Below, one piece after another: positions 1-8,099 of a DNA stretch of 9,431 nt (its first letter is position 1; each line of letters opens with the position of its first letter). Location of the stretch: contig JBBIRT010000123.1 of assembly GCA_037441725.1 (NCBI GenBank), positions 1 to 9,431 of the forward strand. The letters run 5' to 3'. The notes under the pieces are model-generated. The model was not told where the DNA came from, made no database searches, and saw nothing but the letters and a program-made list of their open reading frames with translations. The DNA comes from JBBIRT01 sp037441725 (GTDB lineage: Bacteria; Desulfobacterota; BSN033; UBA1163). Position numbers and translations under genes: made by a program.

Positions 1-2
1 AT

Positions 3-1682
3 GAAGCAGGTGTTGTCATTCGAATATTAAATGAAGATGATGTATTATCCAAAATGCAGTTCTTGATCGATATGGGTGCTCGGGCCATCACCGTAAGTCT
101 AAAGAACTCCCATATCAACCCCATTCATGAAAGAAAGGTGAAGGGTTTAATCAAAGACCAGTATCCAAACTATTATCTTGGGAGCGTAAGGGTCTTTCTT
201 GCCTCTGAGATTTCAGATTGCCCTGGAGATTCTTATCGTACCAATGCAGTCGTAATTAATGGTTACATTCACGATTCCTTGGTAAAGTTTCTTTATAAGG
301 CAGAAGATGAGTTGAGAGATAACTTTTCGCCCCATCCCTTAATGATTGCCCATTCCCATGGGGGAGTGGCCAGGGTGGCCAAGACCAGAGCTATAGACAC
401 CTATTCCTCAGGCCCTGCTTTGGGGGTGATTGGAGCTGGTAGGGTCGCAGAGAAATCGGGATATAAAAATGTGCTCACCGTGGATATTGGAGGAACGAGT
501 TTAGATCTCGGGCTCATTCGAGAGGGTATTTATCATTACGAACTCATTCCAACCATTGTTGGCCTTCCGGTCACTGTGCCGATGATCAACACATACTCGG
601 CCCCTCTGGCAGGTGGATCCATTGCAAGCCTTGACAGGACTCAAAATCTTCAAATCGGGCCAAAGAGTGCAGGATCAAGACCAGGGCCTGCCTGTTTCAA
701 TTTAGGAGGGATGGAGCCGACCGTCACGGATGCGGATGTAGCATTAGGATATATTGACCCAAATTACTTCTTGGGAGGTAGAATCCGTTTGAGCAGGGAG
801 AAAGCAATTTCAGCGATCAAGACAAGGATCGCTGATCCTCTAAAAATAACGGTGGAGGAGGCCGCCCTTCTCATTCGGGAAGAGGCTGGAGCCAGGATGA
901 AGAAAGACATCCTGAGATACTTACAAAATCAAGGGGTGTCAGAGAACGAACTTTCCAATTTTGCCGTGGTGGTCTATGGAGGAGCAGGCCCTACCCATTT
1001 CTGTGATTTAGCCAGGGGATTATCCTTTGGGCATAGTCTTGCGAGCCCCTATGCATCTGTCTTTAGTGCCTTTGGCTCTTCCACAACGGATTTACTCCAT
1101 ACCTATTCAAAATCTGTTCAGATCGATCTTTATCACCATGGAAAATATCTCTCTGATCTGGATCGATTAAACACGATCATTTCCGATCTCTTAGGAATAG
1201 CCAAGAATGATATCTGGGGCGAAGGTTTTTCTCCTGAGAAAGCCATCTATTTTCTTGAGATGGTAGGAGACAAGGAGGTCAAAGGGATCAGAATCAAGGC
1301 CCATAAGATATCCCTCCAATCTGAAAAGGATGTCATAGAATTATGTCACCAATTTTTTAAAGGAAGCGGACAGGAGAGAGAGAGGGTGTCCATATCCATG
1401 ATCCTTTTGAATGCCCTCGTCCCAATGCCTCACTGGAAAATGAAACCTTTGAAACTATCCAAGGGAGAAACACACAAGGCTTTAAAAGGATACCGGGAAG
1501 TACTTTGGTCTCTCAAAGAGGGATATCAAAGAACACCTATCTATGAACGTTCGTTACTGCTTCCAGGCCATTTGTTGGTCGGCCCTGCCATTATTGAGGC
1601 AAAGGATACCACCTATGTGATTCCTTCCAATTGGTCTTTTAAGGTGGATCAATATTTAAATGGTGTCATCAAGGAGGCTTAG
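3..1682 (+). CDS. HyuA-like (ASKHA) subunit of Apc-type ketone carboxylase, 5'-truncated
   Basis: The reading frame is open from the first complete codon at base 3, so the gene starts outside the window; the ATG at 54 is internal. Residues before it (EAGVVIRILNEDDVLSK) align with about residue 140 onward of the full-length paralogue at 3091-5232, so roughly 140 N-terminal residues are missing. Of 559 visible residues, the second ASKHA phosphate-binding motif (DIGGTSLDLG) begins near visible residue 161, the family block GPKSAGSRPGPACF follows, and the nucleotide-binding GGAGPTH begins near 326. The C-terminus (GPAIIEA...WSFKVDQYLNG) is intact. The family comprises hydantoinase A, 5-oxoprolinase and acetone/acetophenone carboxylase kinase subunits. 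With a gamma-like gene 2 bp downstream and a second HyuA in the cluster, an Apc alpha or alpha' role is most likely. The C-terminal part diverges: the paralogue's YGAQ element is replaced by VGDKEV. The family call is firm; substrate and alpha/alpha' assignment are inferred. Confidence 0.88.
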   Translation, partial: EAGVVIRILNEDDVLSKMQFLIDMGARAITVSLKNSHINPIHERKVKGLIKDQYPNYYLGSVRVFLASEISDCPGDSYRTNAVVINGYIHDSLVKFLYKAEDELRDNFSPHPLMIAHSHGGVARVAKTRAIDTYSSGPALGVIGAGRVAEKSGYKNVLTVDIGGTSLDLGLIREGIYHYELIPTIVGLPVTVPMINTYSAPLAGGSIASLDRTQNLQIGPKSAGSRPGPACFNLGGMEPTVTDADVALGYIDPNYFLGGRIRLSREKAISAIKTRIADPLKITVEEAALLIREEAGARMKKDILRYLQNQGVSENELSNFAVVVYGGAGPTHFCDLARGLSFGHSLASPYASVFSAFGSSTTDLLHTYSKSVQIDLYHHGKYLSDLDRLNTIISDLLGIAKNDIWGEGFSPEKAIYFLEMVGDKEVKGIRIKAHKISLQSEKDVIELCHQFFKGSGQERERVSISMILLNALVPMPHWKMKPLKLSKGETHKALKGYREVLWSLKEGYQRTPIYERSLLLPGHLLVGPAIIEAKDTTYVIPSNWSFKVDQYLNGVIKEA

Positions 1683-1684
1683 CC

Positions 1685-2041
1685 ATGACCAAAGTCCGTA
1701 TTACAGAATATTTGGATATCGATTTGGAAAATGAAAAGTGGTGTTGTAATCGATGTCATGCAGAACTGATCTCAGCTCGAGAACCCTATATGAAAGGATG
1801 TTTGGTCCATGAGAGACCTGGATCCGAAATCTACGGATCCCCCATCAAAGTGGGGAAGGGGCAGTTTGTCCGATATGATCCTGATCCAACCTTTATGAGG
1901 ATTTTGGAATTCTATTGCCCTAATTGTGGAACCATGATCGAGGTTCAATATCTGCCTCCTGGCCATCCGATCCCTGTAGATATTGAATTGGATATTGATC
2001 AACTAAAAGAAAAATATTTAAAAAGGAATGATGGAAAGTAA
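1685..2041 (+). CDS. Small zinc-binding gamma-type subunit of acetone/acetophenone carboxylase family
   Basis: This 118-residue soluble protein carries two CxxC pairs, C21-x2-C24 near the N-terminus and C78-x2-C81 (YCPNCG), with an extra C20 and a single C39 and H42 between them. This suggests one four-cysteine zinc site bringing the two ends of the chain together. The last third (PGHPIPVDIELDID) is acidic. Position right after a HyuA-like gene, the size (about 14 kDa) and the cysteine pattern fit the gamma subunit of Apc (reported near 15 kDa) better than the longer AcxC of acetone carboxylase. The start is supported by an AAGGAGG ribosome site at 1671-1677, inside the end of the upstream gene, 7 bases before the ATG. 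Only 2 bp separate the genes, so translation is probably coupled. The role is structural within the carboxylase complex by analogy; no catalytic motif is visible. Confidence 0.75.
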   Translation: MTKVRITEYLDIDLENEKWCCNRCHAELISAREPYMKGCLVHERPGSEIYGSPIKVGKGQFVRYDPDPTFMRILEFYCPNCGTMIEVQYLPPGHPIPVDIELDIDQLKEKYLKRNDGK

Positions 2042-3011
2042 AATTATTTTTAAAAACACCTTTCAAAGAAAGAATGAAGCGATGCTCTTCATTCCATTTG
2101 TTTTTGGCTTAGCAGCAAGAATAGCAAACGTCCCCTTAAAAGAGATGGTATGGGATCCCTCGTATTTTACCTATGCCCTGGAAGGAACCTATAAGCTATT
2201 TCGCTATGGAGCAATCATTAATCACTTCGATGACACGATTGAGGCCGAGTCCTGTGGCTGTGAATTGGTGTGGCCGGGTGAGTTTGAACATCCTGTCCTC
2301 TGCAGAAGAATGACGCTCTTCTCACAAAGTCCTGAAGTCTTTTTAAAGAGCGGAAGGATCCCTATTTTATTGGAGGTAACTAAACGTCTGGTCTTATCTC
2401 TTGGAAAAGAGACAGCCATTATAGGGGTGCTCATTGGTCCGTGTTCTCTGACGAGATCCTTAGAAGGAGGCCAAGGGGTAGATGAGAAGAAAGAGATGAT
2501 CCTTCGAATCGGGAGCCTTCTCACAAAATGGGTAAGGAATTTATGTGAGTTAAAATTGGATGGAGTCATGATTCGAGAGGATATCTTAGGAAATGACTTT
2601 TGGGAGGAATTAAAAACCCTGAGGGATGCATATCAATCCATCTATTCAACCCTATTCAATATCATCAGAGCATTTAATAGCAATCCAATCTTGATTTTAA
2701 AGGATTTTAGTCCAGGAAGGATTAGGGATTTATATTCTGTGATGAAACCGAGTGCTGTGATCCTATTTAACCGAGAGATCGATGAAAAAGAACTTTTTTA
2801 TCTAAGGGAACTATCCGATTCTCTTAAGATCTGCTTCGGACTTCCTTTACCCATAGGGTTTGGAGACTCAGAAGATTTATGGAATCGACTCTCTCTCATC
2901 CAATCCTTTATTTCAAAAAATGGAGCTCGAGGTTTTTTTTATACGAGCGAAGGAGAAATTCCACACCAGTTACCTTTGGAGATCTTTCACGAATTGATGG
3001 GACGATTATGA
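2028..3011 (+). CDS. Uroporphyrinogen decarboxylase/MtaA-superfamily protein, role in operon unknown
   Basis: This is a 327-residue (about 37 kDa) protein with the layout of the UroD superfamily TIM barrel, which includes UroD and the cobalamin-linked methyltransferases MtaA and CmuA. An N-terminal AESCGCELVW segment (73-82) matches the family's A-E-x-x-G-x-E region. RIPILLEVTKRL (110-121) precedes a strand ending GPCSLTRSL (137-145), the family's GP-x-T/S-L motif. The end (GFFYTSEGEIPHQLPLEIF) matches the family's G-F-I-L-S-x-G-C-E-I-P ending, with E in place of the cysteine. Where methyltransferases have a zinc-binding H-x-C, this chain has K225-D226-F227, so a zinc-thiol methyltransferase activity is unlikely. 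It overlaps the gamma gene by 14 bp, so it is coupled to the carboxylase subunits. ATG 2028 and ATG 2031 are adjacent; AAAAGG at 2021-2026 favours 2031. It could be the counterpart of the loosely bound 34 kDa epsilon subunit of acetophenone carboxylase, which I cannot verify here. Confidence 0.75.
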   Translation: MMESKIIFKNTFQRKNEAMLFIPFVFGLAARIANVPLKEMVWDPSYFTYALEGTYKLFRYGAIINHFDDTIEAESCGCELVWPGEFEHPVLCRRMTLFSQSPEVFLKSGRIPILLEVTKRLVLSLGKETAIIGVLIGPCSLTRSLEGGQGVDEKKEMILRIGSLLTKWVRNLCELKLDGVMIREDILGNDFWEELKTLRDAYQSIYSTLFNIIRAFNSNPILILKDFSPGRIRDLYSVMKPSAVILFNREIDEKELFYLRELSDSLKICFGLPLPIGFGDSEDLWNRLSLIQSFISKNGARGFFYTSEGEIPHQLPLEIFHELMGRL

Positions 3012-3068
3012 TCGGATGGTCATCATTACCCTTGTAAGAAAATAGGTCTCTCATCTAAGCAAATAATC

Positions 3069-3087
3069 AGGAGGATCAAGGGAGGAG
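3069..3087 (+). promoter_or_regulatory. Tandem Shine-Dalgarno sequences before the second HyuA gene
   Basis: Two purine-rich ribosome-binding matches lie in a row: AGGAGG at 3069-3074 and GGGAGGAG at 3080-3087. The downstream one is at good spacing from ATG 3091 and decides that start. They sit at the end of a 79 bp gap (3012-3090), one of the two longest gaps between genes here. The gap also holds TTGTAA at 3032-3037, a weak -35-like match, but no convincing -10 box, so I do not call a promoter. Confidence 0.5.
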
Positions 3088-3090
3088 AAG

Positions 3091-5232
3091 ATGGGTTATA
3101 CAGTCAATGTCGATGTTGGTGGAACCTTCATGGATTTCTTCGTAACGAAGGAGGATCAATATGTGACCACGAAAGTCCCCACCACGCGTTACGAGCTCGG
3201 GGTAGGGTTTATGAAGGGACTGGAGGAGAGTGCAGAAAAGTTAAACGAATCTCTTCAAGAATTTCTGAAAAAAACAGAGGCCATAAAATATAGTACGACA
3301 ATCGGGACCAATGCATTGATCGAACGGAATGGCCCAAAGCTCGGTTTAATCACGACACGAGGATTTGAAGATACCATCTATATCGGTCGGGGAAGACAAT
3401 GGGCGGATGGATTACCCCTATCTGATGTTCAAAATGTAGCAAGAATCGAGAAACCTATTCCTCTCATTCCTCGAAAGCTTGTGGTAGGAGTCAGAGAACG
3501 AATCGATTATCGTGGTCGGGTGGTCATGCCCCTAATGAAAGAAGATGTTTTAGAGAAGGTAAGATACTTGGTAGATCAAGGTGTTCGAGGCTTTGTGGTT
3601 TCTCTCCTTTGGTCTTTTATGAACCCGGTTCATGAAAGGCAGATCAAAGAGATCATCGAAGGGGAATATCCAGAGGTTTATCTCGGGAATATGCCGGTCA
3701 TCCTCTCTTCTGAAATCTCGCCCAAAGAGGGAGAATACGTGAGGACCATGTCGGCTATTGTAAATGCATACATCCATATTCAATTTGTAGAGCAACTCTC
3801 CCATCTCATGGGCAGTCTGATCGATGAGGGTTATAAAAAACCCATCCTTCTGGTGGATAACCTGGGAGGCTGTAGCAAAGCCTCCAGAACCGTTGCCGTA
3901 AGCACCCATAATTCAAGTCCGGTGGCAGGGTTATGTGGGGCTTCAGAGGTGGGAAAACAATTTGGGCTGCCAAACATCGTTTATACAGACGTTGGAGGAA
4001 CAAGCTTTGATATTGGGGTGATTGCAGAAGGTGCCATTCGTTATTACGACTTATACCCTACGATTGATCGTTGGCGGACACAGGTGACGACGATTCAAAC
4101 ATCCTCCATCGGTGCAGGAGGGGGATCGATTGCATGGTTAAATCCTCTGCTTGGCAATCGCTTGGAGGTTGGACCCCGAAGTGCTGGATCCATTCCTGGA
4201 CCTGCCTGTTATGATTTGGGAGGAGAAGAACCAACCGTCACCGATGCAGATGTGGTCCTGGGTTACATCAATCCTGATTATTACCTGGGCGGAAAAATGG
4301 TGCTCAATAAGGAGAAGGCTGTCCAATCCATCAGAAGGCTTGGGCTCCAAGCAGGTTGGGATGAGGTCACCGCTGCCTTGATGATTAAAAAGGTGGTTGA
4401 TGCCAAGATGGGCCAGGAGATCTTTAAAGAGGTGGCCTTCAAAGGTTATGAACCTTCAGAATTTGTGATCTTTGCCTGTGGAGGGGCTGGACCTACTCAT
4501 TGTTGTGGAGTTGCCTCTGCTGCAGAGATGAAGGTATGTTATGTCCCTCCCATGGCCTCTGTATTTGGTGCTTTTGGTGCCTCATCACTCAATATTGTCC
4601 ACAAATATGAGAAATCCTATCACCTCAGGCTTTTTGATTATGCCACCTCCACCTATTTCAAAGAATTTGAAATTTTTAATTCCATCGTCAATGGGTTAAA
4701 AGAACTGGCCTTAAGAGACGTGGTCTTGGAGGGATTCTCTGAAGATCAGGCCTTCTTCAAATTGGAGTTAGAAATGAGATATGGTGCCCAATGGCGATAT
4801 ACCCATATCGAATCACCTGTTTTGTTTTTAAAAAGTGAAGAAGATATTAAGAAAATCTGTCAACATTTTACGGAAGAGTTTAAAACCATGTATGGGGCGG
4901 AGGCTGCCTTTCCAGAAGCAGGGATTGAGGTGGAGACCTTCCGGCTTTTTACCGAATTAAAGATTCCACATTTTCCAATCTCAAAGTATGAGAGGGTGGA
5001 GGAAAAACCATCTCCAGAGGCTCTAAAAGGAGTGAGGCCATGTTTTTGGGAGGCTGAGAGAGGGTTCAAAGAAACCCCCATTTTCAACTGGGATGCTCTA
5101 AAGCCTGGGAACCGAATTGATGGTCCTGCAATTATCGAAGCGACCACGACTACCGTGGTTGTGGAGCCAGGATGGAGCTTCTCTATGGATCCCTACCTCA
5201 ATGGAATCCTTAAACAGGATGCAGTAAGTTAG
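3091..5232 (+). CDS. HyuA-like (ASKHA ATPase) large subunit of Apc-type ketone carboxylase
   Basis: This complete 713-residue protein of the HyuA/5-oxoprolinase/acetone carboxylase beta family has the full ASKHA kinase set. Phosphate-1 motif DVGGTFMD is at 8-15, STTIGTNALIERNGPK lies in the N-terminal domain, phosphate-2 DVGGTSFDIG begins at 300, the family block GPRSAGSIPGPACYDLGG begins near 361, and adenosine-binding GGAGPTH begins at 464. The C-terminal domain contains the MRYGAQ element and ends GPAIIEATTTT...SFSMDPYLNG. By analogy with acetophenone carboxylase it would spend ATP to phosphorylate either the ketone enolate or bicarbonate. The region before phosphate-2 reads SSPVAGLCGA where its upstream paralogue reads SSGPALGVIGA, and DNLGG replaces HSHGG, so the two copies are specialised. 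No signal peptide is seen; it acts in the cytoplasm. The hyuB-like gene follows after 14 bp. A hydantoinase label is possible from homology alone, but the gamma gene and CoA-transferase argue for a carboxylase. Confidence 0.9.
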   Translation: MGYTVNVDVGGTFMDFFVTKEDQYVTTKVPTTRYELGVGFMKGLEESAEKLNESLQEFLKKTEAIKYSTTIGTNALIERNGPKLGLITTRGFEDTIYIGRGRQWADGLPLSDVQNVARIEKPIPLIPRKLVVGVRERIDYRGRVVMPLMKEDVLEKVRYLVDQGVRGFVVSLLWSFMNPVHERQIKEIIEGEYPEVYLGNMPVILSSEISPKEGEYVRTMSAIVNAYIHIQFVEQLSHLMGSLIDEGYKKPILLVDNLGGCSKASRTVAVSTHNSSPVAGLCGASEVGKQFGLPNIVYTDVGGTSFDIGVIAEGAIRYYDLYPTIDRWRTQVTTIQTSSIGAGGGSIAWLNPLLGNRLEVGPRSAGSIPGPACYDLGGEEPTVTDADVVLGYINPDYYLGGKMVLNKEKAVQSIRRLGLQAGWDEVTAALMIKKVVDAKMGQEIFKEVAFKGYEPSEFVIFACGGAGPTHCCGVASAAEMKVCYVPPMASVFGAFGASSLNIVHKYEKSYHLRLFDYATSTYFKEFEIFNSIVNGLKELALRDVVLEGFSEDQAFFKLELEMRYGAQWRYTHIESPVLFLKSEEDIKKICQHFTEEFKTMYGAEAAFPEAGIEVETFRLFTELKIPHFPISKYERVEEKPSPEALKGVRPCFWEAERGFKETPIFNWDALKPGNRIDGPAIIEATTTTVVVEPGWSFSMDPYLNGILKQDAVS

Positions 5233-5246
5233 AAAGGAGTAGAAAC

Positions 5247-7316
5247 ATGCCAGGAGGAATCGATTTTGAGATCCGTACAAGGTTCCATCCAGAAGATCCA
5301 ACCCCAGAAGAACTGGAAGGAATGAACCAGCTCGACCCAACCCTGGTGGGTATCTTCGCTCACAAGTTGATGACCATCGTGGGCGAAGGCAATGAAACCC
5401 TCGTCAAGCTTGGCGCATCTACAGGTTGTCGTTGGGGAGATACGGCCATGGCCTTATACACCACCTCTGGTGACAATGCCATGTGTGCCACTGGCCTTTA
5501 CTTCCATGCGGTCCTGGGTTCCATTCCGGTAAAATATATCATAAGACACTGGCTCAATGATCCTGCGGTTGGAGTCAAACCTGGAGATGCTTTCTTCAGC
5601 AATGATCCTTTCTATGCAGGCGTTCATGCGGCAGATATGGGAATCTTCGCCCCCATTTTTTACAAGGATCAATTAGTCTGTTGGGCAGGAGCAGTAGTCC
5701 ATAGTGGGGAATGCGGGGCCTGCGAGCCTGGTGGGATGCCTACCACCTCAAGGAGCATCTATGATGAAGGGATTCAAATCCCACCAACAAAGATCGCTGA
5801 ACATTACACCCTCCGTGAAGATCTCCTCAATGCCATGAACCATATGGTAAGAGATCCCAGAGTTCTGACCCTCGACATTAAGGCTCGCATGGCTGCCCTT
5901 CGAGTCGTTGAGAAGAGGATCCAATCAGTCCTTGAGAAGGTCAACCCAAATTATTTTAAAGCAGCATTAAGGTATATCATTAAAAGCACTGCTGAAGGAG
6001 CCAGAAAAAGGATCAGACAATGGAATGACGGCACCTTTAGAAACATTCAATTTCTTGATGCGGTAGGCCCTCTTCCTCAATTGATGAAGATTTGTGTCAC
6101 CCTAAAAAAGGAGGGAGATACCCTCTATTTCGACTATGATGGGACCTCACCAGAGGTCATGGATCGTGCGGCCAATGCCATTCCGATTGGAATCATCTCT
6201 ATTCAGATGACCTACTTTATGGCATGCCTCTTTTCAGATCTACCCCACAATTCAGGAATTTTGGAACCTCTTCACTATAAACTCCCTGAAGGATCATTGC
6301 TAAATGCAAGTCGGGAATCACCCAAAGCAGGTTCTCCCTTCACCATGAATGTGAACAGACAAATCATCTGGCATTTGATTCAAAAAGCCATTTTTTCTAC
6401 GATGAGAGAATTGGTTTTGGCACAACCTGCCCATACCTTCAATACAGTGGTCTATGGGGGAATCAATCAGTATGGTGCTCCTTTCGCAGATGCAGGAGCT
6501 GAGATGAATGCAGACGGATTCGGAGCAAGATTTGATAAGGACGGTGTGAATGTGGCAGGAGCCTCTTTTGCTCCAATGACTTCAGAACCAGGAGAAATCG
6601 AAAGTCTCGAGGCCGCCCTACCCTTTCTCTATCTTTATCGTGGATTACATCGGGATAGTTGTGGCCATGGTAAGTTTAGAGGTGGTTCTGGAATGAATTA
6701 TGCCATTGCCGTTTATGACGTTCCATGGATATTTTTTGGCTCATGGGGATTCAATTCCAAGGCAACCGTAAACCTTGGACTTTTTGGGGGTTATGCTTCA
6801 CCTGTAGCTCCCTTTATAAGAATTTCTAATAGCAATCTAAAAGAGATGCTTACGACCTCCAGGGCAGAACTTCCTCATACAAGCTGGGAAACCTATGGGG
6901 AAAGAACAATTCATGGAGATTACGAGGCAGACAAGTACCCTTCCCCTCCCCTACCCGTTAAAGAATATGATATGGTCGCTGGAGGCTCCCTCGGAGGAGG
7001 AGGGTATGGAGATCCTCTCGAACGTGATCCCTCTTTGGTTATGAAGGATATTGAAGATGGAATTATCTCCCACAGGGTAGCAAAAAATATCTATAAGGTT
7101 TCCTATGATGAAGAAACCCTCTTGGTAGATGAAGAAAAGACAAAAGCCCTTCGAGAAGAGGAGCGGTCTTCGAGAAAGAGAAGAGGGAAAAAATTTGATG
7201 AATTCGAAAAGGAATGGGTCAAACTGAAACCGGATCAGAGGATTTTACAATTTTATGGAGAATGGCCTGAAAAACATTATGAATCATTCACCTATTATGG
7301 ATCCTGGTATAAATGA
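5247..7316 (+). CDS. HyuB-like subunit of Apc-type ketone carboxylase
   Basis: This complete 689-residue (about 76 kDa) member of the hydantoinase B/acetone carboxylase alpha family starts at an ATG 7 bases after AAAGGAG. Family motifs occur in order: SNDPFYAGVHAADMG (118-132, the N-D-P-Y-x-G-G-x-H-x-x-D motif), VVHSGECGACEPGGMP (150-165), a central glycine-rich GSGMNYAIAVY segment, and the closing GGGGYGDPLERDP near 583-595, followed by a charged tail (EEERSSRKRRGKK). H127, D130 and H152 keep the H-x2-D-x21-H spacing that I recall as the metal ligands of the acetone carboxylase alpha subunit, so a metal-bound carboxylation site is plausible. The size agrees with the roughly 75 kDa Apc subunit and is shorter than acetone carboxylase alpha (about 780). 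It lies between the HyuA-like and CoA-transferase genes and very probably forms the complex with 3-1682, 1685-2041 and 3091-5232. Substrate is not readable. Confidence 0.9.
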   Translation: MPGGIDFEIRTRFHPEDPTPEELEGMNQLDPTLVGIFAHKLMTIVGEGNETLVKLGASTGCRWGDTAMALYTTSGDNAMCATGLYFHAVLGSIPVKYIIRHWLNDPAVGVKPGDAFFSNDPFYAGVHAADMGIFAPIFYKDQLVCWAGAVVHSGECGACEPGGMPTTSRSIYDEGIQIPPTKIAEHYTLREDLLNAMNHMVRDPRVLTLDIKARMAALRVVEKRIQSVLEKVNPNYFKAALRYIIKSTAEGARKRIRQWNDGTFRNIQFLDAVGPLPQLMKICVTLKKEGDTLYFDYDGTSPEVMDRAANAIPIGIISIQMTYFMACLFSDLPHNSGILEPLHYKLPEGSLLNASRESPKAGSPFTMNVNRQIIWHLIQKAIFSTMRELVLAQPAHTFNTVVYGGINQYGAPFADAGAEMNADGFGARFDKDGVNVAGASFAPMTSEPGEIESLEAALPFLYLYRGLHRDSCGHGKFRGGSGMNYAIAVYDVPWIFFGSWGFNSKATVNLGLFGGYASPVAPFIRISNSNLKEMLTTSRAELPHTSWETYGERTIHGDYEADKYPSPPLPVKEYDMVAGGSLGGGGYGDPLERDPSLVMKDIEDGIISHRVAKNIYKVSYDEETLLVDEEKTKALREEERSSRKRRGKKFDEFEKEWVKLKPDQRILQFYGEWPEKHYESFTYYGSWYK

Positions 7317-7343
7317 GGAGGCGATTGAATGAACCATGAATAA
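7315..7343 (+). promoter_or_regulatory. Ribosome site and four-codon mini-ORF overlapping the CoA-transferase A start
   Basis: GAGGAGG (7315-7321) begins inside the stop codon of the HyuB-like gene. The first ATG after it, at 7329 with 7 bases of spacing, opens a four-codon frame (M-N-H-E, stop TAA 7341-7343) in a different frame from the CoA-transferase. The CoA-transferase ATG at 7336 lies inside this mini-ORF, 14 bases from the ribosome site, and no earlier in-frame start exists because TGA occurs at 7330. The mini-ORF could feed ribosomes to 7336 by termination and re-initiation, or dampen its expression, or be chance. Confidence 0.35.
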
Positions 7344-8073
7344 AGTGGTTGAAACCAGTGAAGCAGCATTGTCAGATGTCTTTGATGGTGCAGTCATCCT
7401 GTGTGGTGGGTTTGGTTGTGTGGGAGGGATGCCCTCTACGTTATTTAGGGCACTTGCCAAAAGACCTGTAAAGAATCTAACCCTTGTGGGGAATGCCCCG
7501 GTTCTCGGAATTGAAGCTCAGAGAACAGCAGCGAGAACATTAAAGGTTCCAGAGTGGTATGCGGATGGTTCAATCTTATTAAAAAATGGGCAGGTTCGGA
7601 AACTGATCGTCTCTGTACCGGCAATGGCCATTTACCGGATGCAAGAACCCTTTCCGATTGTCAAGGCCTTACAGGAAGGACAAGACATTGAAATCGAAAT
7701 GGTGGCTCAAGGAACATTGGCTGAACGGATCAGGGCGGCTAAAGCAGGGATCCCTGCCTTTTACACCCGAACAGGTTCAGGAACCTTCATAGAGAGAGGA
7801 AAAGAGGTCAGGATATTTGATAATCAGCCCTGCCTCTTAGAACACGCCATTAAAGCCGATTTTGCATTCATTTGGGCCTATAAGGCCGATCGTTATGGCA
7901 ATCTCATCTATAGGGGGACTTCACGTACTTTTAATGCAACAATGGCTGGGGCCGCCACCATCACGATTGCTGAAGTGGAAGAAGTGGTTGAAGTCGGAGG
8001 ATTAGACCCTGAATCCATTGTCACTCCAGGAATCTATGTCGATCGGGTGGTCAAAAGGAGCCATCCCATTTAG
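7336..8073 (+). CDS. 3-oxoacid CoA-transferase, subunit A
   Basis: This 245-residue class I CoA-transferase subunit A (AtoD/ScoA type) probably works with the subunit B encoded next to move CoA from a donor such as succinyl-CoA or acetyl-CoA to the beta-keto acid made by the carboxylase. The N-terminal nucleotide-fold loop GGFGCVGGMP (24-33) matches the family G-G-F-G-x-x-G-x-P. GIPAFYTRTGSGT near 138-150 is the AtoD-type signature, ADRYGNLIYRGTSRTFN follows, and the end PGIYVDRVV is typical and complete. Subunit A lacks the catalytic glutamate, as expected. Length is slightly above the usual 220-235, with an ordinary N-terminus. It starts 19 bp after the HyuB-like stop and ends in TAG, with an unusually long 85 bp gap before subunit B. 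Donor and acceptor specificity cannot be read; acetoacetate, benzoylacetate or another 3-oxoacid are all possible. Confidence 0.9.
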   Translation: MNKVVETSEAALSDVFDGAVILCGGFGCVGGMPSTLFRALAKRPVKNLTLVGNAPVLGIEAQRTAARTLKVPEWYADGSILLKNGQVRKLIVSVPAMAIYRMQEPFPIVKALQEGQDIEIEMVAQGTLAERIRAAKAGIPAFYTRTGSGTFIERGKEVRIFDNQPCLLEHAIKADFAFIWAYKADRYGNLIYRGTSRTFNATMAGAATITIAEVEEVVEVGGLDPESIVTPGIYVDRVVKRSHPI

Positions 8074-8099
8074 CCTCCATTTTATTTAAATCGATAAGG

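Noticed and set aside
54..56. ATG at 54 as the start of the first HyuA-like gene
   Set aside because: The frame is open upstream to base 3, and those residues align with the middle of the full-length paralogue; the gene is cut by the window edge.
1772..2002. Minus-strand open frames throughout (for example 1772-2002, 2222-2569, 3550-3909, 4860-5147, 8533-8850)
   Set aside because: They lie opposite strongly supported plus-strand genes, show no family motifs and read as shadows of those genes.
3008..3045. Short frames starting at ATG 3008 (9 codons) and ATG 3016 (9 codons) after the UroD-like gene
   Set aside because: No ribosome site at useful spacing and no similarity to anything I recognise; probably chance.
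4151..4381. Plus-strand 76-codon frame inside the second HyuA gene
   Set aside because: It is a frame-shifted shadow over the conserved GPRSAGS...GPAC block of the HyuA-like protein.
3..7316. Annotation as hydantoinase or 5-oxoprolinase
   Set aside because: Homology alone allows it, but the gamma-type four-cysteine gene, two HyuA copies and the adjoining 3-oxoacid CoA-transferase point to an Apc/Acx-type carboxylase.
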